DNA of 64,000 bases from Dietzia psychralcaliphila (GCF_003096095.1 NZ_CP015453.1:3100001-3164000), one strand, 5' to 3'; shown: positions 53,941 to 62,776, counted from the first letter of the stretch. The notes: generated from the letters alone by a model not told the origin. Made by a program: numbers and translations.

Positions 53941-54006
53941 CTCCGGTCGAGCCAGCGCTCGAGCGGATCAGCCCTCCGGTCGAGCCAGCGCCCGGGCGGA
54001 TCAGCC
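53941..54006. repeat. 33-base tandem duplication at the deoC 3' end
   Basis: Bases 53941-53973 and 53974-54006 are the same 33-base unit with two differences. The second copy includes the deoC stop (54001-54003), so the gene end has been duplicated in tandem downstream. Confidence 0.85.
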
Positions 54007-54798
54007 CTCCGGGAAGCCCTCCAGAACGGTGCGGCTACCGCTCAGCCCCAGGCGGGTGGCACCCGCGGCGACCATCGCCCGGGCGGTGTCGGCGTCGCGG
54101 ATCCCGCCCGAGGCCTTGATGCCGAGCTGCCCGCCCACCGCCCGGTGCATCGCGGCGACGGCGCGCACGCTGGCGCCGCCCGCGGGATGGAAGCCGGTGG
54201 AGGTCTTGACCAGGTCGGCCCCCGCGCGGGCGACTGCGTGGCACAGCTCTTCGATCCGCTGGTCCCCCGCCTCCTCGCCCAGCGCCCGGTGGATGGCGGC
54301 GGACTCGAGGATCACCTTGATCACGGTGGGCGGGGGCACTGCGTCGCGCATCGTCAGCACGTCGGCCATCACCTCGTCGACCAACCCGGAGATCGCGGCT
54401 CCCACGTCGATCACCATGTCCACCTCGACGGCGCCCTGGTCCACCGCCAACCGCCCCTCCATCGCCTTGACCAACGAGTGGTGCTTGCCCGAGGGGAAGC
54501 CGGCCACCGTCGCCACTGTCAGGCCCTCCGCCCGCACCGGGAGCATCGCCGGGCTCACGCACACCGCCTTGACCCCCAGTTCGCGGGCCTCGTCCACACA
54601 GGCCTGAACATCCTCGCGGGAGGCGTCCGGGGAGAGCAGCGTGTGGTCGATCATCGCGGCGACGCGGCGCCGGGTCAGGCCGTCCGTCGGCGTGGTCGGG
54701 GCGCCCTGCTGCGGGACGTTCTGCGGGACGTTCTGCGGGACGTTCTGCGGGGCGTTCTGGGAGGCGTTCTGCGGGGCGTTCTGGGGGGTGGCGTCCAT
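54001..54798 (-). CDS. deoC: deoxyribose-phosphate aldolase
   Basis: Class I aldolase that cleaves 2-deoxyribose-5-phosphate to glyceraldehyde-3-phosphate and acetaldehyde in nucleoside breakdown. It has 265 residues. The Schiff-base lysine is in '[18 protein letters not shown]' and the second lysine in '[17 protein letters not shown]'; '[18 protein letters not shown]' opens the domain. The N-terminus carries a run of six Q-N-x-P units (about residues 4-30) not found in the enzyme family, coded by 12-base repeats. The ATG at 54796-54798 starts before the repeats; the true domain starts near residue 40. The place next to the DUF2993 region matches Rv0478. Confidence 0.94.
   Translation of the reverse strand: MDATPQNAPQNASQNAPQNVPQNVPQNVPQQGAPTTPTDGLTRRRVAAMIDHTLLSPDASREDVQACVDEARELGVKAVCVSPAMLPVRAEGLTVATVAGFPSGKHHSLVKAMEGRLAVDQGAVEVDMVIDVGAAISGLVDEVMADVLTMRDAVPPPTVIKVILESAAIHRALGEEAGDQRIEELCHAVARAGADLVKTSTGFHPAGGASVRAVAAMHRAVGGQLGIKASGGIRDADTARAMVAAGATRLGLSGSRTVLEGFPEG
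54709..54792 (-). repeat. 12-base tandem repeats coding Gln-Asn-(Val/Ala)-Pro
   Basis: ctgcgggacgtt occurs three times unchanged (54709-54744), followed by four variants up to 54792. It encodes the N-terminal Q-N-x-P array of the deoC product. The unit is a multiple of three, so slippage changes length, not frame. Confidence 0.9.
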
Positions 54799-54852
54799 AC
54801 CGGTCAGCCTAGCGGGGCTCCCCTGCACCCCCTGCTGGCACAATGACCGTTC

Positions 54853-55719
54853 ATGCCACGCCGCTTCGTCCTCTCACTGGGTTGCCCCGACCGCATCGGC
54901 ATCGTCGCCCGCATCGCCACGTTCCTCGCCGAACTCGGCGGCACCATCGTGGAGGCGGCCTACCACGCGGACGAGAACTCCAATTGGTTCTTCACCCGGC
55001 AGTCCGTGGACGCCGAGTCGATCGGCATGGAGCTCGACGAGTTGCGCCGCCGTTTCTCCCGGGTGGCCGCCGAGCTGGGCCCGGAGACGGACTGGCACAT
55101 CGCCGACTCCGGCGAACCCAAGGACGTCGTCGTCCTGGTCTCCAAGGAGGGCCACTGCCTGCACGACCTCATGGGCCGGGTGGACAGCGGCGACTACCCC
55201 GCGCGCATCCGCGCGGTGATCGGCAACCACGACACCCTCCGCGGGATGACCGAGGCGCACGGCATCCCCTTCCACCACGTGCCGTTCCCGACGGATCCGG
55301 CCGAGCGGGGGCCGGCGTTCGAGGAGCTGGCCTCGCTCGTCGACGACATCGACCCGCAGGCGATCGTCCTGGCCCGCTTCATGCAGGTCCTGCCCGATGA
55401 GCTGTGTGCCCGCTGGGCCGGTCGCGCCATCAACATCCACCACAGCTTCCTGCCGAGCTTCGTGGGGGCACGCCCTTACCATCAGGCGCACGTCCGCGGG
55501 GTCAAGCTCATCGGCGCGACCTGCCACTACGTCACCGCCGACCTCGACGAGGGACCGATCATCGAGCAGGACGTCATCCGTGTGGACCACGCCGCGACAG
55601 TGCAGGACATGGTCCGGCAGGGCCGCGACGCGGAGAAGCTGGTGCTGGCCCGCGGCCTGCGGTGGCACCTCGAGGACCGCGTCCTGGTGCACGACGCCCG
55701 GACCGTCGTCTTCACCTGA
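54853..55719 (+). CDS. purU: formyltetrahydrofolate deformylase
   Basis: Hydrolyses 10-formyltetrahydrofolate to formate and tetrahydrofolate, balancing one-carbon units. It has 288 residues. The N-terminal ACT domain (1-85, '[19 protein letters not shown]') senses methionine/glycine in homologues; the C-terminal domain has the formyltransferase triad: Asn in '[18 protein letters not shown]' with the His, and Asp in '[14 protein letters not shown]'. All are intact. The ATG at 54853 is divergent from deoC by 54 bases. Confidence 0.95.
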   Translation: MPRRFVLSLGCPDRIGIVARIATFLAELGGTIVEAAYHADENSNWFFTRQSVDAESIGMELDELRRRFSRVAAELGPETDWHIADSGEPKDVVVLVSKEGHCLHDLMGRVDSGDYPARIRAVIGNHDTLRGMTEAHGIPFHHVPFPTDPAERGPAFEELASLVDDIDPQAIVLARFMQVLPDELCARWAGRAINIHHSFLPSFVGARPYHQAHVRGVKLIGATCHYVTADLDEGPIIEQDVIRVDHAATVQDMVRQGRDAEKLVLARGLRWHLEDRVLVHDARTVVFT

Positions 55720-55725
55720 GGAGGC

Positions 55726-56436
55726 TCAGCCCCGGGAGAATCCGTGGCGCTCGGTGAGAAGGGTCTCGGCGGCGGACAGGAAGATCAGCCGAGCGGCCGC
55801 GCCGGCCCGGGGCAGTACCGACCGGACCCGCTTCTCGAGCACGGCCTGGTCCCACCCGGCCGTGCGGACTGTCTCCACGAGCACGGTGATCGCCTCGGCC
55901 GCCGTGCTCTGGCCCTCCATGAACAGTCGACCGATCTTCTCGATCCCCTCCTCGTCGACGCCCAGGACGATCAGGTCGCGCAAGAGCTCGGACATGTAGA
56001 CGTCGGAGAAGAAGTGGTCTGCGGCACCCGGTTCGGTGACCAGGCCGATGGACTCCCCCACGTCGACCAGCTCCTCCGGCATGTCGAATGCGGCGACGGC
56101 CTGGGATTCCGACCGGGTGAGGCGCCTCCGGGACCCCGTGGGCCTGCGCTCTCCCCGCACACTCTCGACCTCGAGCAGCTCCGCGAGCGTGAACCCGTGC
56201 CGCTCGGCGATGAGCAGTTCCTCGATCGTGGCGAACGTGTATCCCCGGTTGAGCAGACGAAGGATCAGCTCGAGTCGGCTGCGGTGATCGGGCCCGTAGA
56301 GCGCGGTCCGCCCCTGACGGATGGGTGGCGGGAGCAACCCGCGTTCCTGGTAGACGCGGATATTGCGAACTGTCGCGCCGGAGGTCTCCGCCAGCTCTTC
56401 TATGCGCTGCAGCGGCGCGGACCCCCTGGAACTCAC
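55726..56436 (-). CDS. MerR-family transcriptional regulator
   Basis: A 236-residue regulator. The N-terminal MerR helix-turn-helix is 'RIEELAETSGATVRNIRVYQ' with 'GLLPPPIRQGRTALYGPDH', followed by the dimerisation helix region ('RLELILRLLNRGYTFATIEE'). The C-terminal 120 residues are helical with no known effector motif and no metal-binding cysteines. The GTG at 56434-56436 overlaps the stop of the DUF2516 gene. The target genes and signal are unknown; it ends 7 bases from the convergent purU stop. Confidence 0.88.
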   Translation of the reverse strand: MSSRGSAPLQRIEELAETSGATVRNIRVYQERGLLPPPIRQGRTALYGPDHRSRLELILRLLNRGYTFATIEELLIAERHGFTLAELLEVESVRGERRPTGSRRRLTRSESQAVAAFDMPEELVDVGESIGLVTEPGAADHFFSDVYMSELLRDLIVLGVDEEGIEKIGRLFMEGQSTAAEAITVLVETVRTAGWDQAVLEKRVRSVLPRAGAAARLIFLSAAETLLTERHGFSRG

Positions 56437-56714
56437 CTGCGTCTACCGCCGACGGCGGGCCTGACGTCCGCGAAGAACACCCCGACCGCGACCATCGCGA
56501 CTATGCCGAGGATGCCGAACGGCCGGATCGCGAAGAAGAGCGCGGCGCCGGCACAGATACCGATCCAGGCCGGCTTGGGCCACTTGCCCTCGATCGAATA
56601 CGCCGAGGCGGGCGGCAGGACGGCCAACACGAGTCCGACCAGCGCCCACACCACGAGAGCTGCCTGTACCGCCAACTGAATCAGGCCCCAGGTTCCGGGC
56701 AACGCATCTATCAC
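56433..56714 (-). CDS. DUF2516 small membrane protein (Rv0476-like)
   Basis: A 93-residue protein with three hydrophobic helices (about 10-32, 50-62 and 66-80), typical of the DUF2516 family, which follows hbhA in mycobacteria (Rv0476). The conserved core is 'ALVVWALVGLVLAVLPPASA' and 'YSIEGKWPKPAWIGICAG'. The start is either the GTG at 56712-56714, used here, or the GTG at 56745-56747. The function is unknown. Confidence 0.82.
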   Translation of the reverse strand: MIDALPGTWGLIQLAVQAALVVWALVGLVLAVLPPASAYSIEGKWPKPAWIGICAGAALFFAIRPFGILGIVAMVAVGVFFADVRPAVGGRRR

Positions 56715-56800
56715 GGTGGCCAGTGTAGTCGGCCCCTCCGACAGCACCGGAATCGATGTTCACGGCGTGGAGTTGACGCGACACCCACACCCTCGACGAG

Positions 56801-56843
56801 AACCGCCCCCGGCCCGCTCTCATCGAGCGGGCCGGGGGCGGTT
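56801..56843 (-). terminator. hbhA terminator hairpin
   Basis: A perfect 19-bp GC-rich stem (56801-56819 with 56825-56843) and a 5-base loop, 25 bases after the hbhA stop and before the DUF2516 gene. There is no T-run. It is the strongest hairpin by stem length and perfection in this part and should end or greatly reduce hbhA read-through. Confidence 0.75.
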
Positions 56844-56867
56844 GTCTGCGGCCTCAGCCGCGGTGAC

Positions 56868-58004
56868 TCACTTGTTGCCGGAGGATGCCGGCTTGTCGGC
56901 GGACGTCGAGGACGACGACGACGCGGACTTGCTCGTCGAGGACGGCGACGGCTTCGGAGCCGACGTGGACTCCTGCTTCGGCGCCGCGGACGACGACGTG
57001 CTGGCCGAGGTCGAGCCCGAGGTCGACTTGGTCGCCGAGGTCGAGGTCGACGTCGACTTGTTGGCCGAAGTCGACTTCGACGCCGCGGCCGGCTTGTTCG
57101 CCGAGGCCGACGTGGACTTGGAGGCCGTGGTCGACTTGGCGGCGCTCTTGGCGGGCGCCTTCTTGGCCGGAGCCTTCTTGGCGGGCGCCTTCTTGGCCGG
57201 AGCCTTGCTGGCGGTCGCCTTCTTGGCCTGGGCCGTCTGGGCCTCGACCTTCGCGGCACCGCTCTGGACCTCGTCCGACACGGCGTACGCGGCGTCCTCG
57301 ACCCTGTCGGCGGCCTTGTCGGCCGTGGTGCCGGCCTCCTCGGCAGCCTGACGGGCGGCCTTGGAGACGCGGCCCGCGGCCTTCACGCCGATCGAGCGGG
57401 TCTGGCGGGCGACCGTGCCGAGGGCGTCCTCGCCGAGCTCGACCTGCTCCTCCATCGCGCCTGCGGCGCGGGCGACCTGCTCGTTGACCCGGGCGAGACC
57501 GGCCTCGAGCTGCGGGTTCTCCTCGCGCAGGCGGGACACCACGTCCTCGCCACGGGCGGCGAGCCCGCCGTAGATCCCGGCAGCGACCTCGACGTAGGCG
57601 TCGGCGACCTTGCGCAACTCATCGGGACGGAACCGGTTCACCAGCTCCTCCACCTCGGACGGCAGCGCCTGCACGCGGTCGGGGACCTCGGTGACGCGGG
57701 TCTGCACGCCGGCCACACGCTCCGTGACCCGGTTCTGCACGTCGGAGACGCGCTCGTTCACCCTGGTCTGGGCATCGGTGACGGCCTCCTCCGCACGACG
57801 ACGGAGGTCGGAGACCAGACCGGACACCGCCTGCACCGCCAGGTCGTTGACGCCGACGTAGGCGTAGACCGGGGTACGCACGGCGGACAGTGCCTGACCC
57901 AGCGGGCCACCCGGGGCGTTGTCCTTCGGGTTGGACTGCGACTCGGCCTGCGCTGCGGCGGCCTCGGCGGGGGTCTTCTTGGAAACGGGCTTCTTCTGGC
58001 TCAT
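56868..58004 (-). CDS. hbhA: HbhA-like heparin-binding haemagglutinin
   Basis: Surface-associated adhesin-like protein of 378 residues. Residues 35-60 form a conserved hydrophobic segment ('LSAVRTPVYAYVGVNDLAVQ'), 60-250 a long coiled coil with repeated 'RVNERVSDVQNRVTERVAGV' heptads, and 261-290 the Lys/Ala/Pro repeats ('KKAPAKKAPAKKAPAK') that bind heparan sulphate in mycobacterial HbhA. Beyond this is an extra tail (291-378) of Ser, Thr, Ala and Lys that M. tuberculosis HbhA lacks. In mycobacteria the lysines are methylated. The gene lies between the XRE regulator and DUF2516 genes, as Rv0475 does. Its role in a non-pathogen may be aggregation or lipid-droplet binding. Confidence 0.92.
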   Translation of the reverse strand: MSQKKPVSKKTPAEAAAAQAESQSNPKDNAPGGPLGQALSAVRTPVYAYVGVNDLAVQAVSGLVSDLRRRAEEAVTDAQTRVNERVSDVQNRVTERVAGVQTRVTEVPDRVQALPSEVEELVNRFRPDELRKVADAYVEVAAGIYGGLAARGEDVVSRLREENPQLEAGLARVNEQVARAAGAMEEQVELGEDALGTVARQTRSIGVKAAGRVSKAARQAAEEAGTTADKAADRVEDAAYAVSDEVQSGAAKVEAQTAQAKKATASKAPAKKAPAKKAPAKKAPAKSAAKSTTASKSTSASANKPAAASKSTSANKSTSTSTSATKSTSGSTSASTSSSAAPKQESTSAPKPSPSSTSKSASSSSSTSADKPASSGNK

Positions 58005-58083
58005 GTCGACTCCTTGATCGTTGTCATGCAGGTGTTCTGGGGTGGGATGTCACGTGGCCCTCCCGGGCCGCCGTCGGACGGGC

Positions 58084-58605
58084 TCACTGCACGTCGACGA
58101 CCTGTTCGGCGGCGGTCGCGTTGTTGGACCGGAACGACTCGTAGATCTCCACGAGCACCTCCCTCTGACGCTCGGTGAGGTCGGGCGCGGTGAGGATGGC
58201 ATCCCGCACCGGACTCCCCACCTTCAGTTCGAGGATCCCGGCGCGGGCGTAGAGCACCTCGGCGGACAACCTCAGACCTCGTGCGATCTGACCCAGTACC
58301 TCAGCGGACGGCTTGCGTAGCCCCCGCTCGATCTGACTCAGATACGGATTCGAGACGCCGGCACGCTCCGCGAGCTGCCGGATGGACACCTCGGCGGCCT
58401 CCCGCTGCGAGCGGATGAACGACCCGATGTCCTGCGACTCGGACGAACGTTTGTCGTCGTCACCCTGTGGGGCGACGTCGCCGTGACGGGGGACCTCGCC
58501 TGTCGGCTTGGCCCTCCGCGCAAGGGTCGCGGCGGTCGGCTCGACCGTCGGCGCGGAGGTGGACTCGGTCTTGCGATCGCGCTCCCGGCCACGTTTCTCG
58601 GCCAT
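58084..58605 (-). CDS. XRE-family transcriptional regulator (Rv0474-like)
   Basis: A 173-residue regulator. The first 60 residues are polar and disordered; the helix-turn-helix is at about 65-120 ('SIRQLAERAGVSNPYLSQIE', then 'RKPSAEVLGQIARGL'). The C-terminal part is helical. It lies upstream of hbhA and matches Rv0474. The ATG at 58603-58605 has AGGAGG 8 bases upstream, better placed than the GTG at 58612. A palindrome cluster just upstream may be its own operator. Confidence 0.92.
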   Translation of the reverse strand: MAEKRGRERDRKTESTSAPTVEPTAATLARRAKPTGEVPRHGDVAPQGDDDKRSSESQDIGSFIRSQREAAEVSIRQLAERAGVSNPYLSQIERGLRKPSAEVLGQIARGLRLSAEVLYARAGILELKVGSPVRDAILTAPDLTERQREVLVEIYESFRSNNATAAEQVVDVQ

Positions 58606-58652
58606 GGAGTCCACCTCCTCTCGCCGTCCGTTTCACGTCGTCTGCAGACAAC

Positions 58653-58687
58653 GCTAGCAACGAGTGCTAGCTACAGCAAGCGGTAGC
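58653..58687 (-). promoter_or_regulatory. overlapping palindromes, possible operator of the XRE gene
   Basis: gctagca-acgag-tgctagc (58653-58671) is a perfect 7-bp inverted repeat, overlapped by gctac-n8-gtagc (58670-58687). The three TAGC-type half-sites are regularly spaced, about 50-80 bases before the XRE start, where its promoter should be. This is consistent with autoregulation. Confidence 0.5.
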
Positions 58688-58736
58688 GGCGGTGTGATGG
58701 ATCACAGGCGTGTGGACTGCCGGGAGGTGGTGCGCG

Positions 58737-59996
58737 TCAGAAGACGAGCAGGGTGAACTGGTGGATCACCAGGCCCACGAGGGCACCCACGAGGGTGCCG
58801 TTGATGCGGATGAATTGCAGGTCCTTGCCGGCGAGCAGCTCGATCTTCTCGGACGCCTCGTCTGCGTCCCACCGCTCGACCGTCTCCGCGATGATCGAGG
58901 TCACCTCGCCGGAGTAGTTCACCGCCACATACGCCGCGGTACGGGTCATGTAGTCGTCGAGGCGCGCGCGGACCTTCTCGTCGTCGACGAGCAGGTCGGC
59001 CAACCGACGCAGGAGGTCGTCGATCTTGACGCGGAGGGTCGAGGAGGAGTCCTCGGTGGCCTCGACGATCATCCGCTTGGCGGCCGTCCATGCGGACGCC
59101 GCGGCCCGACGGACCTCCTCGCGGTTCATCACCTCCGCCTTGAAGACCTCGAGCTTGTCCATGGTGGCCGGGTCCTGCTGGAGGTCCCGGGCGAAGTCCT
59201 CGACGAACCCGATCAGGGCGAGGCGGACCGCGTGCTGCTTGTCGACCTTGATCTGCCAGGTCCACTCGACCAGTTCGCGGTACGCGCGGTCCGAGAGCAG
59301 TTCGTTGACGAATTGCGGCGCCCAGGTGGGCGCCTTCTCGCGGACCCAGCGGTCGACGGTCTCCGGGTTGGCCTCGACCCACCCGTGGGCGCGGTCGGCC
59401 ATGAGGTCGAGCAGTGGGAGGTGGCGACCCTCGTCGAGGAGTTCGGCCAGGATGCGACCCGCCGGCGGGCCCCACTTCGGCTCGGCGATCCGCGCGACGA
59501 TGGTCCGCTCGATGATCGCCGTGGCGTCCTCGTCACGCAACACCGCCAGGACGGACCGGATGGCCTTGGCCGCCTGGTCGGAGGCGATCTCGCGGTGGGC
59601 CTCATCCTGTAGCCACTCACCCGCCCGCGCGGGGATCCGGGCGCTGCGGACCTTCTCGCTCACCATGTCGGGATCGAGGAAGTTCTCCCCGACGAAGGTG
59701 CCCAGCGAGGTACCGAGCTGGTCCTTCTTCTTGGGGATCAGCGCCGTGTGGGGAATTGGTATCCGCAGCGGGTGCCGGAAGAGGGCGGTGACGGCGAACC
59801 AGTCCGCGAGCCCGCCGATCATGCCTGCCTCGGAGGCCGCGCGCACGTACCCGGCCCAGGCCCCGGCCCCGTTGGCCAGCGAATACTCGGCAAAGAGGAA
59901 GATGATCCCGGCGACGACCAGGAACCCCGTCGCGACGAGCTTCATGCGGCGGAGGGCAGACCTGCGCTCCGCATCGGTTGCCGGGTCGCCCGCCAT
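58737..59996 (-). CDS. DUF445 membrane protein
   Basis: A 419-residue DUF445/YheB-like protein. There is a first membrane helix at about 19-40, a conserved 'GMIGGLADWFAVTALFRHP' segment, the typical 'IPIPHTALIPKKKDQLGTSL', a long helical cytoplasmic region, and a C-terminal hydrophobic helix ('GTLVGALVGLVIHQFTLLVF'). The family is widespread but its function is unknown. The ATG at 59994-59996 is used; in the longer frame there is no good start. It follows a small membrane-protein gene by 38 bases. Confidence 0.88.
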   Translation of the reverse strand: MAGDPATDAERRSALRRMKLVATGFLVVAGIIFLFAEYSLANGAGAWAGYVRAASEAGMIGGLADWFAVTALFRHPLRIPIPHTALIPKKKDQLGTSLGTFVGENFLDPDMVSEKVRSARIPARAGEWLQDEAHREIASDQAAKAIRSVLAVLRDEDATAIIERTIVARIAEPKWGPPAGRILAELLDEGRHLPLLDLMADRAHGWVEANPETVDRWVREKAPTWAPQFVNELLSDRAYRELVEWTWQIKVDKQHAVRLALIGFVEDFARDLQQDPATMDKLEVFKAEVMNREEVRRAAASAWTAAKRMIVEATEDSSSTLRVKIDDLLRRLADLLVDDEKVRARLDDYMTRTAAYVAVNYSGEVTSIIAETVERWDADEASEKIELLAGKDLQFIRINGTLVGALVGLVIHQFTLLVF

Positions 59997-60034
59997 CAGA
60001 GCGGGCCCGCCCGCCGCGGTGACCGGGTCGAGCG

Positions 60035-60343
60035 TCAGTGTGCGTCCTTGCGTCCGTACTTGCGGAATCCGATCATGCACACCGCGAGTCCGATGACGAA
60101 GACGACGACGGTGGCCACGACCGCGGCCACGACCAGACCCAGGGAGACATCCATGTCGTCGGTGTAGAAGGCGAGCGCCGTGATGGGCAGGCCCAGCATG
60201 CTCATGGCCAGCAGCATGATGGCCGAACCGGCGTAGATCTCGGTGGCGTACAGCGGGTAGACCGGCGCCTCGTCGGTCGCGTACTTGGGGTAGTACTCCT
60301 CGACGATGGCGGCACCAGTGTGCTCGAGGTTCTGACCGGCCAT
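60035..60343 (-). CDS. two-helix membrane protein of unknown function
   Basis: A 102-residue protein with a soluble N-terminus rich in Tyr ('EEYYPKYATDEAPVYPLYA') and two membrane helices (about 38-58 and 66-92), ending in a basic 'RKYGRKD'. No family is recognised. The ATG at 60341-60343 is preceded by GAGG. It is probably cotranscribed with the DUF445 gene. Confidence 0.72.
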   Translation of the reverse strand: MAGQNLEHTGAAIVEEYYPKYATDEAPVYPLYATEIYAGSAIMLLAMSMLGLPITALAFYTDDMDVSLGLVVAAVVATVVVFVIGLAVCMIGFRKYGRKDAH

Positions 60344-60419
60344 GATGTCGTCCTCTTTCGTCTACTGCCGATCCCGGACTCACGGCCCGGGAGTTGCTTG
60401 CTCCGATTCTATTGGAAGC

Positions 60420-62771
60420 TCAGGTCCCGCGGGCAACCGCCCGGCGGATTCGTCGAGCCGCGGTGACCAGGTTGCGCAGACTCGGCTCCAACTGCCACGT
60501 GTAGCGGGTCTTGAGCCCCCCGTCCGGTACGGCCCACAGCCGCTCGACCCCCACCGCCGCCACCGCCTCGAGCAGCCTCTCGTGCAGCAGGTCGATGTCC
60601 GGGACGAACCCCGACCTCGACTCGTAGACACCGGGGGCCACCTGCCGGGTGAGGGTGTGGTCGGTGAGGGCGTCCAGCACCCAGTCGATCGACCGGGTCG
60701 CGACGATCGCGGTCACGTCCGCGTCCAGACCCTCGATCGCCTCCTTCATCACCTGCAGCGAGGAGTAGCTGAGGTGGGTGTGGATCTGGGTGTCCGGCCG
60801 GGCCCCCGCCGACGCCAGGCGGAACGTGGCCACCGCCCACTCGAGATAGCCTCGCCTGTCCGCTCCGCGCCGCGGCAGCAGCTCGCGGATGGCCGGCTCG
60901 TCGATCTGCACGATCGCCAGCCCCGCCTGCTCCAGGTCCGCCACCTCGTCGCGGATCACCAGGGCCAGCTGGGTGGCCACCTCGGGCAGCGCGAGGTCGG
61001 TCCGGGAGAAGGACCGTGCGAGCATCGTCACCGGCCCCGTCACCATCCCCTTGACCGGGCGGTCGGTGAGCGTCTGCGCGTACCCCGTCCACTCGACCGT
61101 CATCGGCGCGGGCCGGGCGACGTCCCCGTAGAGGATCGGCGGGCGCACGCAGCGGGACCCGTAGGACTGCACCCACCCGTGCCGGGTCGCGGCGAACCCG
61201 TCGAGCAGTTCCGCGAAGTACTGCACCATGTCGTTGCGCTCGACCTCGCCGTGCACCAGGACGTCCAGGCCGATGTCCTCCTGCAGCCGGACCACCGAGG
61301 CGATCTCCTCCCGCAGGTACTCGCAGTAGCGCTCGTAGTCGATCCGGCCGTCGGCCAGGTCCCGGCGGGCCCGCCTGATCTGGACGGTCTGAGGGAAGGA
61401 CCCCAGCGTCGCGGTGGGCAGGACCGGCAGCTGCAGCCGATCCGCCTGCAGGGGAGCCCGCTGTGCGTAGGGCATGCGGACCCTGTCGTCGTCGTCGACC
61501 CCCGACGTCCTGGACCGGACGTCCTCCCGGCGCGCACTGGGCCGCACCGGCAAGGGTCGCCAGCGCGGAGTGGGGCCGTCGACGAGCGCGTCGGCCAGCG
61601 ACACCACCTCCGCGACCTTCTGTTCGGCGAAGGCCAGCGAGTCCTCGAGTTCCGCCGGCAGGTCCACCTCGGCCAGGACGTCGTAGGGCACGTGCAGCAG
61701 CGTGCAGGAGGTCGACACCACCAGGTCCTCGAACGTGGCCTTGAGTTCCCTGAGGTAGCCCAGGACCTCGAACTTGTCCGTGCGCCAGACGTTCTGGCCG
61801 TCGACCACCCCGGCGTAGAGCCGCTTGCCGGCCAGACCCGGGATCGCCGCGAGCTCGGCGGCGGGCCGGTACCCGTGCACCAGATCCAGGCCGATCGCCT
61901 CGATCCCGGTGGCCGCGAGCGCCGGCAGCGCCTCGCCCAGGTCCCCGTACTGCCCCGTCACCAGGATCCGGGGACGCGTGGGGACCGCGGACAGGCGGTC
62001 GTAGGCATGCCGCAGCCGCTCGATCTCGTGGGGCGTGCGTTCCATGGTCATGCACGGCTCGTCGAACTGCACGCAGGTCACGCCGGCCTCCGCCAGCGTC
62101 ACCAGCACCGCCTCGTACTGGTCGAGCACCCGGTCCAGCAGCGCGATCGGTCTGAAGTCGGGAGCGGCGGTGGCTGCGGGCTTGCTCAGCAACAACAGCG
62201 ACACCGGGCCGGTGATCACGGGCCGGATGTCGACCCCCAACTCGTGGGCGCGGGCCACCTCCGCCAGCAGTTCACCCGGCCGCAGCCCCAGGACGGAGGA
62301 GTCCTCGAACTCGGGCTGGCGGTAGTGGTACGGCGTACCCTGCAGGGCGACCAGTTCCAGTGGCGCCATGTCCGCACGCCCGCGGGCCAACGCGAACTGG
62401 GTGTCCAGCGGGGACAGCCCCTCGACCAGGTCGCGGAACCGCTGCGGTACGGCACCCACGAGCAGGGCGTCGTCCAGGACGTGGTCGTAGAAGGAGAAGG
62501 TGTTGCCCGGGATCTGCGTGAGGCCGGTGTCCTGCAGATCCTGCCAGGTCGACTCCCGGATCCGGCGCCCTACGGCCAGGAGCTCGGACCGGGTGCCGTC
62601 GCCGTGCCAGTACCGTTCCAGCGCGCGTTTGAGCTCGCGGCGCGGGCCGATCCTGGGGTAACCCAGCACGCTGGACGCGCGGCTGAGCGCGAGGTGCGAG
62701 CGTTCGAGCTCCGAGGGCCCCGGGCGCGAGCGTCCGGCTTCTCGCCGCGAGACGCGATCCGGCGGGGCCAC
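60420..62771 (-). CDS. MetE-like protein lacking zinc ligands and catalytic His
   Basis: A 783-residue homologue of cobalamin-independent methionine synthase across both barrels: N-domain 'VLGYPRIGPRRELKRALERY', linker 'LPTATLGSFPQT', homocysteine region 'GLDVLVHGEVERNDMVQYF', 'YGSRCVRPPI' and 'IVQIDEPAIREL'. Compared without gaps to E. coli MetE, the zinc site is broken: His641 is kept (His666 here), but Cys643 is Ser668, Glu665 is Val690 and Cys726 is Gly751; the catalytic His694 is Arg719. It cannot act as normal MetE. It may bind substrate, regulate, or do another reaction. The GTG at 62769-62771 lies 5 bases after the fadB2 stop, so the genes are coupled. Confidence 0.9.
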   Translation of the reverse strand: MAPPDRVSRREAGRSRPGPSELERSHLALSRASSVLGYPRIGPRRELKRALERYWHGDGTRSELLAVGRRIRESTWQDLQDTGLTQIPGNTFSFYDHVLDDALLVGAVPQRFRDLVEGLSPLDTQFALARGRADMAPLELVALQGTPYHYRQPEFEDSSVLGLRPGELLAEVARAHELGVDIRPVITGPVSLLLLSKPAATAAPDFRPIALLDRVLDQYEAVLVTLAEAGVTCVQFDEPCMTMERTPHEIERLRHAYDRLSAVPTRPRILVTGQYGDLGEALPALAATGIEAIGLDLVHGYRPAAELAAIPGLAGKRLYAGVVDGQNVWRTDKFEVLGYLRELKATFEDLVVSTSCTLLHVPYDVLAEVDLPAELEDSLAFAEQKVAEVVSLADALVDGPTPRWRPLPVRPSARREDVRSRTSGVDDDDRVRMPYAQRAPLQADRLQLPVLPTATLGSFPQTVQIRRARRDLADGRIDYERYCEYLREEIASVVRLQEDIGLDVLVHGEVERNDMVQYFAELLDGFAATRHGWVQSYGSRCVRPPILYGDVARPAPMTVEWTGYAQTLTDRPVKGMVTGPVTMLARSFSRTDLALPEVATQLALVIRDEVADLEQAGLAIVQIDEPAIRELLPRRGADRRGYLEWAVATFRLASAGARPDTQIHTHLSYSSLQVMKEAIEGLDADVTAIVATRSIDWVLDALTDHTLTRQVAPGVYESRSGFVPDIDLLHERLLEAVAAVGVERLWAVPDGGLKTRYTWQLEPSLRNLVTAARRIRRAVARGT

Positions 62772-62776
62772 GGCGG

